A stretch of 64,000 nt of DNA from Pseudoscleropodium purum (taxonomy: Eukaryota > Streptophyta > Bryopsida > Hypnales > Brachytheciaceae), in the NCBI GenBank assembly GCA_963969395.1, contig OZ017797.1, positions 3,100,001 through 3,164,000 on the forward strand, written 5' to 3'. This document shows positions 11,840 to 22,397 of this stretch, piece after piece; position 1 is the stretch's first letter, and the number at the start of each line of letters is the position of its first letter. Made by a program: the position numbers and the translations under genes. The notes under the pieces were generated by a model that saw only the letters and a program-made list of their open reading frames with translations, was not told the DNA's origin and searched no databases.

Positions 11840-12853
11840 ACGAAATGAATGTCAACTGAGCACACTGAATTAAGAAAAGAAATTAGACTGTCAGCTGCTC
11901 CGGCTGCCATGCAAGAGGAACGTCCGTGCAATTCTAACGGAGCGACTCGGCTCCGTCCGCGACCAGATGCTAGCTGCTCGTAGTTAAGAATACGAGTAAT
12001 TTTCTTGATGCAGAACAGTGATATCTAGACACTAAATTTACTGCACACGCCACTTCGCTGTTGTATCAATTGCTAATCTCTGCACGACGACTGACAAATT
12101 CTTCACGGCAGAACTGGCATGGCTGATCTATTGCGAAGAACGTAAAGATATCAAAGCTACTGCAGGGTTGCTAATTATACATTACAGAAACTGCCACGGT
12201 GTTCGCTACGGTGCACAGCTTCTGAGAATTGCGCTGCCAAGTACTGTCAACTAATCTGATCTCTTTGCGTCATGGGCTTGGTAGCTCATTTCATATTCAG
12301 ACTTGTGGTGGTTACGAAAAATGCTATTCGAAGGCCGCTCATATTCAATTCCCCTGCGAGTAGAATATACAAACTCCAGGTGCACAGAGTCCCACACTGT
12401 CTTGGGAGCCTGTATCCACAAAGTGCATTTCTCACACTGGGTATTCATTATAAGCTGCCTGAGATTGGTGCAAAGCTATTTCATGTGATTGGAAACAAGA
12501 GTCCACTTTACATCTTGAATTTTAATGACTCTAATGCCACAGATTAGAACTGCACAAGAGAGAATCGATGCAATGCAAGGAATGTGGATAATTTATGGAA
12601 TAAAATAATCATGTATTTAAGAACCGAAAGAATGTGCACAGAAGGCAATGGCCTCGGCTTTACTACCTGCCCATACTTGACCACCATTAATCTACACCCC
12701 GTGTCCACAGACACGAGCTGGAACATCCCTTCCCACACTGATCATCTCAGCAGGGAACATCCCGTCCCCACAAATACTCAATCACGACCTTCAGGCCAAA
12801 GAATCAATAAATCATCTTAACTAACGCTACATTCACAAACAAAACCAAATCAC
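11840..12853. other. spacer and probable FLA 3' region
   Basis: No confident gene is seen. Open frames on both strands around 12250-12550 overlap each other and have no recognisable motif. The part next to 12853 should include the 3'UTR of the FLA gene. TTTATT and related words on the plus strand could be its minus-strand poly(A) signals, but none is decisive. Confidence 0.5.
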
Positions 12854-13657
12854 CTACAAGAGGATCGCCGCCAAGGCCAGCGACGCAAACACAGCGCCAG
12901 CATTGAATCGCACCGCGTACGCCGTGTTCGCCGCCGCTTGAACTCCAGGTCCTTCTGCTCCAGGTCCTTCCGCCATAGGTCCCTCTGCCACTGGTGGACT
13001 AGACACGGGAGCATTTATTGGCGCTTCAACTGGAGATTCAATCGGTGACTCTATGGGCGAGAGTGGTGATTCCACGGGAGCCAGTGAAGGCGCTGGAGTA
13101 GGCGCTGGAGTAGGCGCAGCAACGAGACCAAGAGGCTCGAGCACAGCGCTGATCTGCACAAAGCTGTAGTTGTACGGGTACTGCGTGATGTTCGTGATGA
13201 TATTCGCTTGAGGAGGACTCATGGGCGCCGAGGGTCCGACTGTGACTGTCCCAGTGGCTGTCTTTGTGAGGTTGACGAACCCGTTGAGATCATTCGCGCG
13301 TCCAGTGGTCTGGTACAAGGTGGTGACGGTATACCCGACGGAGGTGAGAATCGCGAGCTCCTCTCCGCCGAAGTACTGGAGGAGGCAGTGGTAGCGGAGC
13401 ACATCGGCGACCTCTTGGGTTGTGTAGCTCGGATGGGAGGCGACGTAGGGGTCCATGACGCCGTTATCGGGGAGGAGGAGGGTGATGGAACTTCGGGTTT
13501 GAACCTCCATGACGACATCAGTCTCGACCAGTAGACGGGCGAAGGTGGAGAACTGGGGGTAGTTGGAGAGGACCGAGCTGACATTCTGGGCGCTTGTGAC
13601 GGCGAGCGTCGAGACGACGAGGAGGGCCAGGAGCTGGGAGGCGTTGGTGGTCCTCAT
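12854..13657 (-). CDS. fasciclin-like arabinogalactan protein, GPI-anchored
   Basis: A single coding exon encodes 267 residues. The start is the ATG at 13657; an upstream in-frame extension is excluded because an intron acceptor (gtgattgcag) lies just before it. Residues 1-23 form a signal peptide (hydrophobic LLALLVVSTLAVTSA). Residues about 26-178 are one fasciclin (FAS1) domain, with the H1-like segment SSITLLLPDNGVM and the H2-like FVQISAVLEPLGL. Residues 181-225 are an arabinogalactan glycomodule of AP/TP/SP repeats. N-glycosylation sequons lie at about 25, 129, 156 and 163. A hydrophobic tail (about 252-267) after a small-residue stretch fits a GPI-anchor signal. The family acts at the plasma membrane/cell wall in adhesion and wall assembly. 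Length is typical of single-FAS1 FLAs. The exact orthologue cannot be named by eye. Confidence 0.9.
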   Translation of the reverse strand: MRTTNASQLLALLVVSTLAVTSAQNVSSVLSNYPQFSTFARLLVETDVVMEVQTRSSITLLLPDNGVMDPYVASHPSYTTQEVADVLRYHCLLQYFGGEELAILTSVGYTVTTLYQTTGRANDLNGFVNLTKTATGTVTVGPSAPMSPPQANIITNITQYPYNYSFVQISAVLEPLGLVAAPTPAPTPAPSLAPVESPLSPIESPIESPVEAPINAPVSSPPVAEGPMAEGPGAEGPGVQAAANTAYAVRFNAGAVFASLALAAILL

Positions 13658-13670
13658 TTTCGATGGGAGC

Positions 13671-14216
13671 CTGCAATCACGGCAGAAACATGCATGTGGT
13701 GAAAACACTTAACTAGTTTCAATGGCTGCATTACGTTACGCAGGAAACTCATATTCCCAACATATTCCCAACTAAAACACACTTGATGGTCAACCATAGC
13801 TCTCTCACATTTAAAGAACTTATAACAAGAGTCCAGGAGACTCCTGCAGCCTCGGTAGAGTTTCACAACACATTCGACCAATGTGTAGTGATTTGAAGGT
13901 ATCACGGAACTCCAACAACTCCCAAATTAAAACCAGGATAAAAATCTCCAAGAAATAGATGTAGCACCAAGACACTATCCCTGCTGAGGTGCCAGAGCTA
14001 CTCTCGAAATGCACTTAAGCCCATCATGCCAACGAGTTGCACATTCTCTTGACTACATTACACATTCTATTCCTCATTAACCTCCCAGAATGCACAACGA
14101 CCACCATTTCCAAAGCCTGAGTCACAACTCAAGCGCTAGGAAACGAGCACCTCTTCCATGATAGACTGGCCGAAACCAATAAAAAAAACAAGAAAAATTG
14201 AGTTTCATCAACGCAC
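13671..14216 (-). other. 5'UTR intron of the FLA gene
   Basis: In minus-strand orientation an intron runs from a donor CTCTAG|GTGCGT (first base at 14216) to an acceptor GTGATTGCAG (last base at 13671), ending 13 bases before the FLA start codon. The GC-rich leader exon lies at 14217 and above. Both borders are canonical, but no transcript evidence is available. Confidence 0.55.
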
Positions 14217-14460
14217 CTAGAGGCTAGCGTGAGTGCAATCGGAGAGATGCAGCAGCTAGTGCTGGAAATCTCCTGCGATTCCAGACCTCCGCAGCCGCTG
14301 ATCTGCTCGGGAAATGCACAGAAGACTGATGCAGGTTTCGGTAGCCGTCACGGTATATGAATCCCCGCGGGGATGCGGCAGGGCGGGCCGGGTGACCTGT
14401 CTCGCCCCCGCGGAAGGGGGATCCCCCCACGGGGCTCGGCTGGCTGTGGTCATAAAATCC
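14217..14460 (-). promoter_or_regulatory. FLA leader exon and GC-rich promoter
   Basis: This is a GC-rich island just upstream of the FLA 5'UTR intron. In minus orientation it contains a TATA-like TTCATATACC near 14350-14359, so transcription may start around 14320. The perfect palindrome ATCCCCGCGGGGAT lies immediately upstream, at 14361-14374, and further G/C blocks follow. The start site and promoter role are inferred from position and motif only. Confidence 0.4.
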
Positions 14461-14831
14461 ACTCAGGCAATTCCGAAATCCATGTAGACTAATCCCGTGG
14501 CAGCGACACTACAGCTGACGGACTTTAATCTCCTATTCCCATCTTTTTATCTGCCGGGGTTTGCGGCCAATTCACAGAACCGCTCACATGACTGTCATGC
14601 TTGCACATGAATTTTACGAACGGTTGTGTTTTGAAAGAGGAGATTAATGAGAGTCTTCTCTGACGGAGAAGGATCCAGAAGCCTCCAAAATCTTGAATTG
14701 GAGATTTCGATCGTTTTGACCTCAATTGGGGAAAGTACAGTACCTGATGATCTGCAGGTCAGGCGCTACTGTAGTAAAGATTACGGTGGTCAGCTCGCTC
14801 CCTGGGGTAGAAACAGGACTTCTGCGGCTTA

Positions 14832-16452
14832 CAGTGACTCACAAAAGTACTTGGCCACTGCCTGTGACCATGAAAATTGGACAAAAGCTTTTGGACTAGT
14901 GAGAAATAGTAAGCAAGATTCATCATAGATATTACACATGTTGTTAAGAACATGTTACGAAAAATTCGTGAAAAGAAAGTTGACATGGTAAAAAGAAATT
15001 GAAAGAAGTAGGCAAAAAGCATGGCCAAGAACATATGTTGATTAAGTAGGAAATCATGATAACACAAAGAAAACTCAAAATGAAAAGTTCAAAAGTAGCA
15101 AATGCTACACATGTACAACAACTACAAGTCTATCAACGTGTGTATCCACCCTTAGTTGTAAGAAGATTAGCCACCCTTGTTGGCATTGTATGGATGAGCT
15201 TCTGTACAAATTCTACTTCAATGCTTTGCCAAACAACTTGGATCTTCTCCCACAAATCATCTTTACTTCTAGGTGAATCACCAAACAACCTTCAGCATCT
15301 ATCTACTTCATTTCACAAGTGTTTGATAGGATTTAGGTCAGGAGATTGTAGTGGCCATTCCATTACATAAAATTTTTGTTGACCTAGCCATCATTGTAGA
15401 AGACCAGATGTATGCTTTGGGTCATTATCATGCTGGAAAATGACTTTTGCCTCATCAAGACCTTGTCTCTCAATAGTGCCCAACAATTGTGAATCTAAAA
15501 CATCAAGATAAACTTGCAAATTCATAATGCCATCAATGCGATAAAGGTTTCCTACACCTACCCAACTCATGCATCCCCATACTATAATGCTACCACCACC
15601 ATGTTTAATTGTATGTTGCACATGGCAATCACGAAGAGGCTCTCTAGGGATTTTCCAATATCATTGACAACCATTTGAGCCAAAAATATTGAACTTGGAC
15701 TCATCTGACCAAATGACATGACTCCAATTTTCTACATTGCAGTCTTGTGAAGCCTTTGCCCACTATAAACGTTTCTGCCTAAGCCTCTTTGTCAACAATT
15801 GTTTCTTCCTCTTCACTCTAGCCCTAAGCCCTTGCCTCCAAAAACTCATCACACAAACAAAGACCTTGAGCTCTCAAACTATGCCCTATATTTGTCACAA
15901 TCCCTAATTTCGACTAATTAAGAGTCCTCACAACAAGCTTCTCATCCCGAATGCTCAAAAGACGTGGTCTCCTTGATCTAGGACGATCAGACACCTCCCC
16001 ATCTTCTCTGAATCAAGCTAAAATGTGACCAACTGTGCTATGGGGAATGTTAAGATGGTTGGCTATGAAATGTTGTGAAAATCCTTGCTCATTCAATGTT
16101 ATGATTTGAGAACGCTCATGAAAATTCATTTTCTTCATTGTGACTTCTAAAAATGTGAAGATTCTCAACTTAAGACTTTTGGAAGCTCTCAAAGATCTCT
16201 ACTTACAATGGAAACACAAGAGGAAGAAGAAATCACTATAATCAACATGTGTAGTTGGCCACCTTTGAGATAAATTGAACCACTCCCAAAAAAAATGTAC
16301 ATCTTGGATTACCCAAAGGAAGCCACCTACTACTGCATGAAATGATGCTGATTAATCCTAATTAATTTGGGAGGTGGATTCATAAAACTCTCTCCACAAT
16401 TTCATGCCAAATGGATTCATAGACAGCGGCCAAGTACTTTTGTGAGTCACTG
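14832..16452 (-). mobile_element. full-length Tc1-like (DD34E) transposon
   Basis: The element has terminal inverted repeats of about 29 bases with one mismatch. They begin CAGTGACTCACAAAAGTAC at 14832 and, in reverse complement, at 16452. TA dinucleotides flank it on both sides (14830-14831 and 16453-16454), the target duplication of the Tc1/mariner superfamily. The total of 1621 bases is a full-length element. The terminal CAGTG and TCACAAAAGT words and the internal transposase (15133-16138) are Tc1-type, as known from animals and fungi. Plant mariner elements are instead of the DD39D type with Stowaway-like ends. It sits about 0.4 kb upstream of the FLA promoter. Interior sequence outside the transposase is AT-rich untranslated DNA. 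Confidence 0.9.
15133..16138 (-). pseudogene. inactivated Tc1-type transposase
   Basis: The start ATG is at 16138 and the stop at 15133, the length of a Tc1 transposase of about 335-340 residues. An N-terminal helix-turn-helix is readable (ERSQIITLNEQGFSQHFIAN, then RPRSRRPRLL). The catalytic core follows: WSDES with the first Asp, GGGSIIVWGCMSWVGVG, then FQHDNDPKHTSG with the second Asp. Exactly 34 residues later, SPDLNPIKHL has Lys where the third acidic residue (Glu) should be. There are several in-frame stops, some TGA where family members have Trp, and at least one frameshift, since the span is not a multiple of three. Trp-to-stop and Glu-to-Lys are both G-to-A changes, consistent with decay at methylated cytosines. 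The copy cannot make active enzyme. Confidence 0.9.
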
Positions 16453-17072
16453 TACCTAGTGACGGTTAATTGGTTGGTTTGTTGGGTTGCTTGGATCTCT
16501 TCCCTCCCTCGTTGGTGTGGTTGTACTGTACAAGTTGAAACTTAGTGTTAGTTTTTCTTCTTACAATTGACTGACTTGTGTTCGGTTTATTGTATCAAAA
16601 ATAAAAGTTCTAAAGATGAAAACTAAGAGCAGTAGTACACTGTAGCTAGTGTTTGCACATACCTTCGTTCGCTCATCCGTCCACGAAGAGCACATGGGAG
16701 GAGGTTATACCCGCCCCCGCGGCCAGCTGCGTCATTACTGAGCTATTGAATCGACGTTGTCGCTTGTGCTGGCACGTTGGAAGTTGCGGAACGCAAGAGC
16801 GCATGCTTACCTGGTGCTCTTGGCACTTCTTCGGCTTCTTAGATTCTCCGATCCGAATGATGGGCCCGAGTGAAGTAGGCATTCTCAATGCGAGCAAACT
16901 GGGAAGTAGTTTGTTTGCATCCGAACTTCACTTTCAAGAAGGATCCAATGCCATACCTTGTGTTAATTTATGTGCCAGGAAAATAGTTAAAAGAACCAAT
17001 CATCAACCACCTTATTGATTTGATGGCGGTTTTGTAAAATGGGTGGACATTTGCAACTCTCACAAGGGAGTT
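16453..17072. other. spacer right of the Tc1-like element
   Basis: Moderate-GC DNA contains overlapping open frames on both strands (about 16650-17020) without recognisable motifs. No gene is called. Confidence 0.45.
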
Positions 17073-18044
17073 TTAACCCCTCAAGGCCCTAGGCCTTTCT
17101 GGATTAAAAAACATGGTAGCTGTTGAAGTGCTATAAATGTAAATGTGACTAAGTTATACAGATCTTAACCGTACAATCATGTATTACGCATGTTGTAGAT
17201 GGCATGTATCAAATTTGAAGTCATTTGACCGTGTAGATTGAAAGATTATAATGTTTTAGTGTTGAAAAAGAATGCTGAAATTTTCCTAAAAACATATTTG
17301 GAGGTGAAATTTGAATTCTGAATCTTCTCAAATGAAAAAACTTAAAACTACAAAGTGCTTGAAAATCAGCATTCAAATACATTGGTGAAAAAAAATATCA
17401 TTTGACTGACTCATTGTGTCTACAAAATGGCTTTGAAATGTCAAGAAAAATTGCCAAGAATTACATCCAAGGCTGAACCTCCTTCTACTAAAATGCCTCT
17501 AAGTCACTCATTATTTCTTGGATTGATATGAAATTTTATGGACACAAACTAGACTAGTATGTGCAACTTTCCCAAAAAGAATTATTGAAAACGATCATTT
17601 TATAAAGAAGAAATAGGACATCAAAGTTCATTATAATGAAAAACTATTAGGGTTTTGAACTTCGAATTGCTCCCAAACATTCAAAACAACCTAGATTGAT
17701 ATGAAAATTTTACCACAAGAACTAGAATTTAAAAAACAAACATAATCCAACAAAGTTTATTGGAAAAAAAAACATTTTATAAAGGAGATACAAGCCCCCA
17801 AAGTTACAGCTGTCAAGTGCAGTTTTGTGAACCCAAATTATACTTGTGAACTTCAATTGGATTTCAAGAAACTAATTCATCTTGGATTGATCTGAAAATT
17901 TTACTACATAAACTAGAAAAGTATTTTCAACTTCTCCAACAAGTTTTATTGGATTTAGACATTAGATGCAAAAGTTACATTACTTTGAATTGGACTCAAT
18001 TTATGTGAGGCTGCTTTTGAGCTCCTTGGGTGTTGAGGGGTTAA
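17073..18044. mobile_element. CCCCTCAA-ended inverted-repeat element
   Basis: The left end TTAACCCCTCAAGGCCC and the right end, in reverse complement TTAACCCCTCAACACCC, form a terminal inverted repeat around a 972-base AT-rich body. The body contains the family words TTTGACCGTGTAGATTGAAAG and several near-repeats of 'tggattgatatgaaaattttacc'-like sequence. It shares ends and internal words with 22398-23194, 29151-30173 and 53451-54101. No transposase frame and no clear target duplication are visible. Confidence 0.6.
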
Positions 18045-18430
18045 TTAAAAGTTTATATTTGTGGTAATGAAACGGACTTTACCTCTTACAAGGTAGTACC
18101 GGTATATGCTAACCTTCTTTCATTCCCTCCATAAAGTCTTTAAACTCCCTTGTGTTTTAGAAGTTTTCAAGATGAGCCGCTTGAAATGTAAATCTACACT
18201 GATCCTAATTCTTAACCAAATCTTAATTTTCAGAGCTTTGTGTGGATGAATTTCACAAATTTTACTAACGCAGCAACATGGATGATATTTAGAATATAGG
18301 ATAAGATTCCATTAAATGTGCAGTAAAGGATAAAAATTCTCATGTGAAGTTAGTCTAAGAAGGTGTTTTGGCGAACTCAGTGTACAGAGGAATTAGGAAG
18401 AATTGAATTGAGCAACTCAACAAAAAATTA
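18045..18430. other. spacer
   Basis: AT-rich spacer between two mobile elements. Nothing is recognised in it. Confidence 0.5.
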
Positions 18431-18512
18431 CTCCCTCTGTTTCTGAGAAAGACCCTTGTTTTCTTTGTGTTTTACAAAGGAAAAAGGGGTCTTTTTCAGA
18501 AAACAGAGGTAG
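18431..18512. mobile_element. 82-bp Stowaway-like MITE
   Basis: Nearly the whole element is one hairpin. The left arm is CTCCCTCTGTTTCTGAGAAA and the right arm, in reverse complement, is CTACCTCTGTTTTCTGAAAA, both continuing into a GACCC word. The left flank is TA and the right flank TG, a TA target duplication with one change. The CTCCCTC start and TA target are Stowaway (Tc1/mariner-derived) features. It has no coding capacity. Confidence 0.75.
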
Positions 18513-19811
18513 TGCCATTTAAAAAAACCTTAATCCATTTTGTTGAGTGCTGATCGCTTGTCAAGTTGCCCTCAAGATATTTGTTCATACCGTTTCCTGG
18601 ACCGGGGTGTAGAATTCCAACTCAAGATATTGCTCACACAAGTTTGTAGACCTGAGATCTATGCACAATTCCAAATCTTGTACCTTCAGTTCTGAAAACC
18701 GGAAGAACTTATTAAATGTACCACCATCCGGTCAAATTTGGAAAATTTGAATTCAAAATAGGACTGAGTAATATTGAATTGGTTGGACAGGGTTGAGAAA
18801 TTAAAATTAACCACGAACAAAATAGATGCAATTGTTAACTTTCATTCTAGAATTCGTGGAAAATTCAGAAGATGCCCACAAATTGAAAAGGCAACTGAGA
18901 ATACATTCTCAGATATTTCATGTAAATGGCAGAGCATTCTTTCAGCATTTTTACATGAATTTTCTAAGACTGGTATAGATTTCAGACCCTCAAACCCTGG
19001 AATCTAGGACAGGTGTACAGTTTAGAACGCACGTCCTGAACTGAAAAGTGCCAAGTTTTTGGGATACCGCCATTTTAATGAAATATCCGTTATGTCAATT
19101 AATTACTCATGAATTTCATACGGAATTTGGAGTAGAAATCAACTTTCCGTGAGCTCACAGAACCCACCACTTAACCAATTACATCAGGTAATGACAAGAA
19201 TGGGTGATAGTAAATAACTTTGGTACCACTTTTTTCTTCCACAGTCCACCAAGAGTACCGGTACATTTTTTGCAATAACCGCTTTTTCATACGACCAAAG
19301 GATCCGAGATTTCTAATAAATGTACAAGGCAGGCATTGTAGCTAGGACAAATTCTAATCCTAGATTTTAACTTAAAGCATAAGTCCTTCAACATCTTAAG
19401 CCAGGTGGAGGCTTTGCCATCAACACAAGAATACATGTCCACAGCTTAAACGCTCCTAACTAAAACAATGAGCCTGCTGCAATTCAGTTCTAGTGTAAAG
19501 CCGGACCCATTAATATACTGCAATTTCTTTGCATCCGGTGCAAAGGAGCTTGAGGCAATTTGAAAGAGCAGAGCATGCCACTTTTATTTTCAGCTGAAGT
19601 CATTCACTGTAAGCAATTGTAGGGATCATGTAAGGAACTAGCAACCTCAATATCAAGCTATCTTGGTATCCTTCCACATTAAAACTCTCGAGAGATAGTA
19701 GATAATCTCTTCCAACAGCTTTATGCAGGAATTCAATTCAATCAACAACTCGCAGAAGATTCACAAGCAAAGTACAAGTACAGGAATCTCGAATACAAGA
19801 CGGCGTCTGTT
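18513..19811. other. spacer and ISCA 3' region
   Basis: No gene is recognised. A 77-codon plus-strand open frame at 18774-19007 lacks motifs. The end nearest 19811 should hold the 3'UTR of the IscA-like gene. Confidence 0.5.
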
Positions 19812-21612
19812 TCACTTTGCATTGAAAGAAGCTCCACAACCGCATGCAGATGCTGCATTTGGGTTGATCGTGACCTGCCACAGCACAGTACAAAATTAAT
19901 TCCTTAGTGATCAAACTAAACTAGTAAGATCAAAATTTTAAAATGTGATAAATAATAATAAATCCAAAATATATATCACAAATGATTCATGTAGAGCATT
20001 CTGTCTTCTTTCCATTGATATATTACACAATTTTCCTTGACGCTTCCTCAATGAAAATTAATTGAATGAAGCGGAGATTCGAAACATTCATTACCGAATT
20101 ACCGAACTGGTGACTTGCTAGAGATTACCACCAGAACAGAGTAACAACCAAGGGAAGTTCATGATAGTATTAAATGCTAGAGCAGAAGAACACAAATTAT
20201 ATGTCTTACAGCAAATGAAGCACGGATGAGTTCTTCAGTGAAGTCTATAGTGGCGCCTTTGATGAAACCAAATGAAATATCATCCACAACAAGCTTGGCT
20301 CCGTCCCTTTCAAACACTCTGCACAACAAGATTCAAGTAAGAAACTCCACTCAACATCTAGTATAACTCCAGCATCCACGGTCCTAGCATGCAGGGTTTC
20401 TTCCTCAGATCCCATATTTGAAGAGACTTGTAGATGAAGATACCCAATCCCAGCTTCAGGGTGCTCTTTGATATTCATATATCACGAACTGTTTGTGATG
20501 AGGGCAGAACAACACATTGACCTCTGGTTTTCTAAATACACTAGGGTCCTCTGCACTTCAAAAATAAATCCGTCGCCTTCCATACATTGTAGATCCTCCA
20601 AGCTACTCCTGTCCCTAGTCCCAATATATACTAAGAGGGAAGCAAAATTTACTTCCCTGAAGAGATTTGCTGAAACAACGGCAATAATTTTCAAAACGAC
20701 AAATGAGATTCACATGCCAGAGAGGGTCGGAGATTTGAAGCACCTGTCGTCCTTGTTCACTTTGTCGTCCAGAGCAAAATTGTAGAGAAAGCCAGAGCAT
20801 CCACCACCTTCCACACTCAATCGGAGCATCTTGTTCTCGCCCTCTGGTCCATCTTCAAGTTTAATTTCTTGTATTCTCTGTAAACAGAGGATGGCCAATA
20901 TGTTAATGCTAACTCCACTCAAACCCTAAACCCTACTCCGGGTATATTTCAATATACAAACTGAAAGTAATCGTCAAAAGTAGCGCAAATTCACTAAACC
21001 CTAGTTTCCTCATAAATTCAGCATGACAAGCGCCTTACCCGGATGCAATTGTCGGTCAAAGTGATGCCGTCTGCGACTTCCTCGTCTGGCTTGGAATCCT
21101 CGGTTGTTGCGGTCGATGCATGCCGAAAGACTCTTCCTTGCCAGGGCACCATCCAACTCGAACCTCCCTCATTCAGAGAATAAGCTCTAGAAACCTAATT
21201 GCCCAATCCTCTGTCCATATGAGAATGCCCTCATTGATATTCCGATTTTACGAACAAAAAACAGAATAAAATCGCACTTGTAAATCCTTGAAATTCAAGG
21301 CCTTCTACAATCGCACACGGAAACAAAACCCTAACAGAGCAAAGCATCCGATGAGGATCTCATCAAGCAAGGAACCGGCAACTTGTGACATTAGCACTGT
21401 CCCAAGCTCTCTGGCAATTTCTAGCAGCTTGAATTTAGGTTAGAAATGCCTGAAAAAGACTGGCAAAGTACCTGAAGAAACGAAAAATTGTGGTTTTGTG
21501 CCTCCTGGAGCAGCATCACAGGCATCCTCGCATATGGACTCGTGCGAGATTGTGACTGCAAAGCTGCTCTCGACAAACTCCACAAAGTTCCCCCCGCTCT
21601 CCTCATCTTCAC
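19812..21612 (-). CDS. mitochondrial IscA-like Fe-S cluster assembly protein (ISCA2 type)
   Basis: Five coding exons give 200 residues: 21472-21612, 21039-21194, 20744-20877, 20210-20318 and 19812-19874. All have GT-AG introns and compatible phases. The first 50-60 residues are basic, Ser/Arg-rich and followed by VSRAYSL, like a mitochondrial presequence. Residues about 92-200 form the IscA/HesB fold: [16 protein letters not shown], then VEGGGCSGF with Cys126, and the C-terminal ACGCGASF with Cys191 and Cys193. These three cysteines are the conserved cluster/iron ligands of A-type carriers. Such proteins pass Fe-S clusters to mitochondrial [4Fe-4S] enzymes. The [20 protein letters not shown] segment favours ISCA2 over ISCA1. 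The first intron and its neighbours contain AAACCCTAA telo-box words. The N-terminal exon is the least certain part. Confidence 0.9.
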
Positions 21613-22397
21613 GCCCTAATCTTACCCCCCTCACTCCAAAATTCACCAATCTTCAGACACTCCGATCATATAGATCTCATCCTACCAGAAACGATTAAAC
21701 CGTCGCTAAGGCGCCTCCACAAAGCGCAATTACCCCGGCGAGCTCCGGTAAACGACGCAACTTTCACTCCTGCAACACTTCCGGTTCGTGCCCTAATTCG
21801 GACAGCCTTTCAAAGTCTCACCCAAACGCGAACATTTTAAATCCCGCCAAGAGATAGAAGTCGAGATTCCACCAAAGCAGTGTGAAATTCACGAATGCGA
21901 ATGCGACGGTGCCTAAAAACTGCAATTCTCATCACTCCGGGCACCAATTCGAGCGAAAATATCAGGCGCTGGTGTGCAAACGGTGAAGAGATCTGATCTG
22001 AAGACACTGACTAACAGAATTCTACATCTGCTCGCAAGAATCAATCAGTTCGCACAAACGCAGCAGGAAAAAAGTGAGGATTGCCGAACTGAACGCAAGC
22101 AACAACCCGCACCGAGAATTTTGAAGTAATTCCAGAAATTTGGCAAACAAGAGGAAACCCAAGAGGAAGCTCCGTCCATAAGGCAGGTGAATTGACGCAA
22201 ATTAGTGTGTTCACATTGTACACTATAGTAACTTAACTACAACTAATTAATTAATGCATTCCAAGAGGCAATTGAGCATTGTGCCTATTATTAAATTGCC
22301 CAAATTTTTTGTTGAATCTTGTTGGAAGTGGAAAGAGTATTCCAAGTTCAAATCATATGTATTTTTTGGGACATTGTCTAAACGAACTTTCAATTTT
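21613..22397. other. 5' flank of the IscA-like gene
   Basis: The stretch 21613-22220 has a more balanced base composition and probably contains the leader and promoter of the minus-strand IscA-like gene. No TATA box could be singled out. From about 22285 a dispersed repeat begins (TAAATTGCCCAAATTTTTTG) that is shared with 46009-46560. Confidence 0.45.

Noticed and set aside
13208..13584. Open frames on both strands inside the FLA gene
   Set aside because: They are other-frame shadows of the FLA coding exon.
16653..17018. 121-codon plus-strand open frame
   Set aside because: It overlaps a minus-strand open frame, lacks motifs and is squeezed between two mobile elements.
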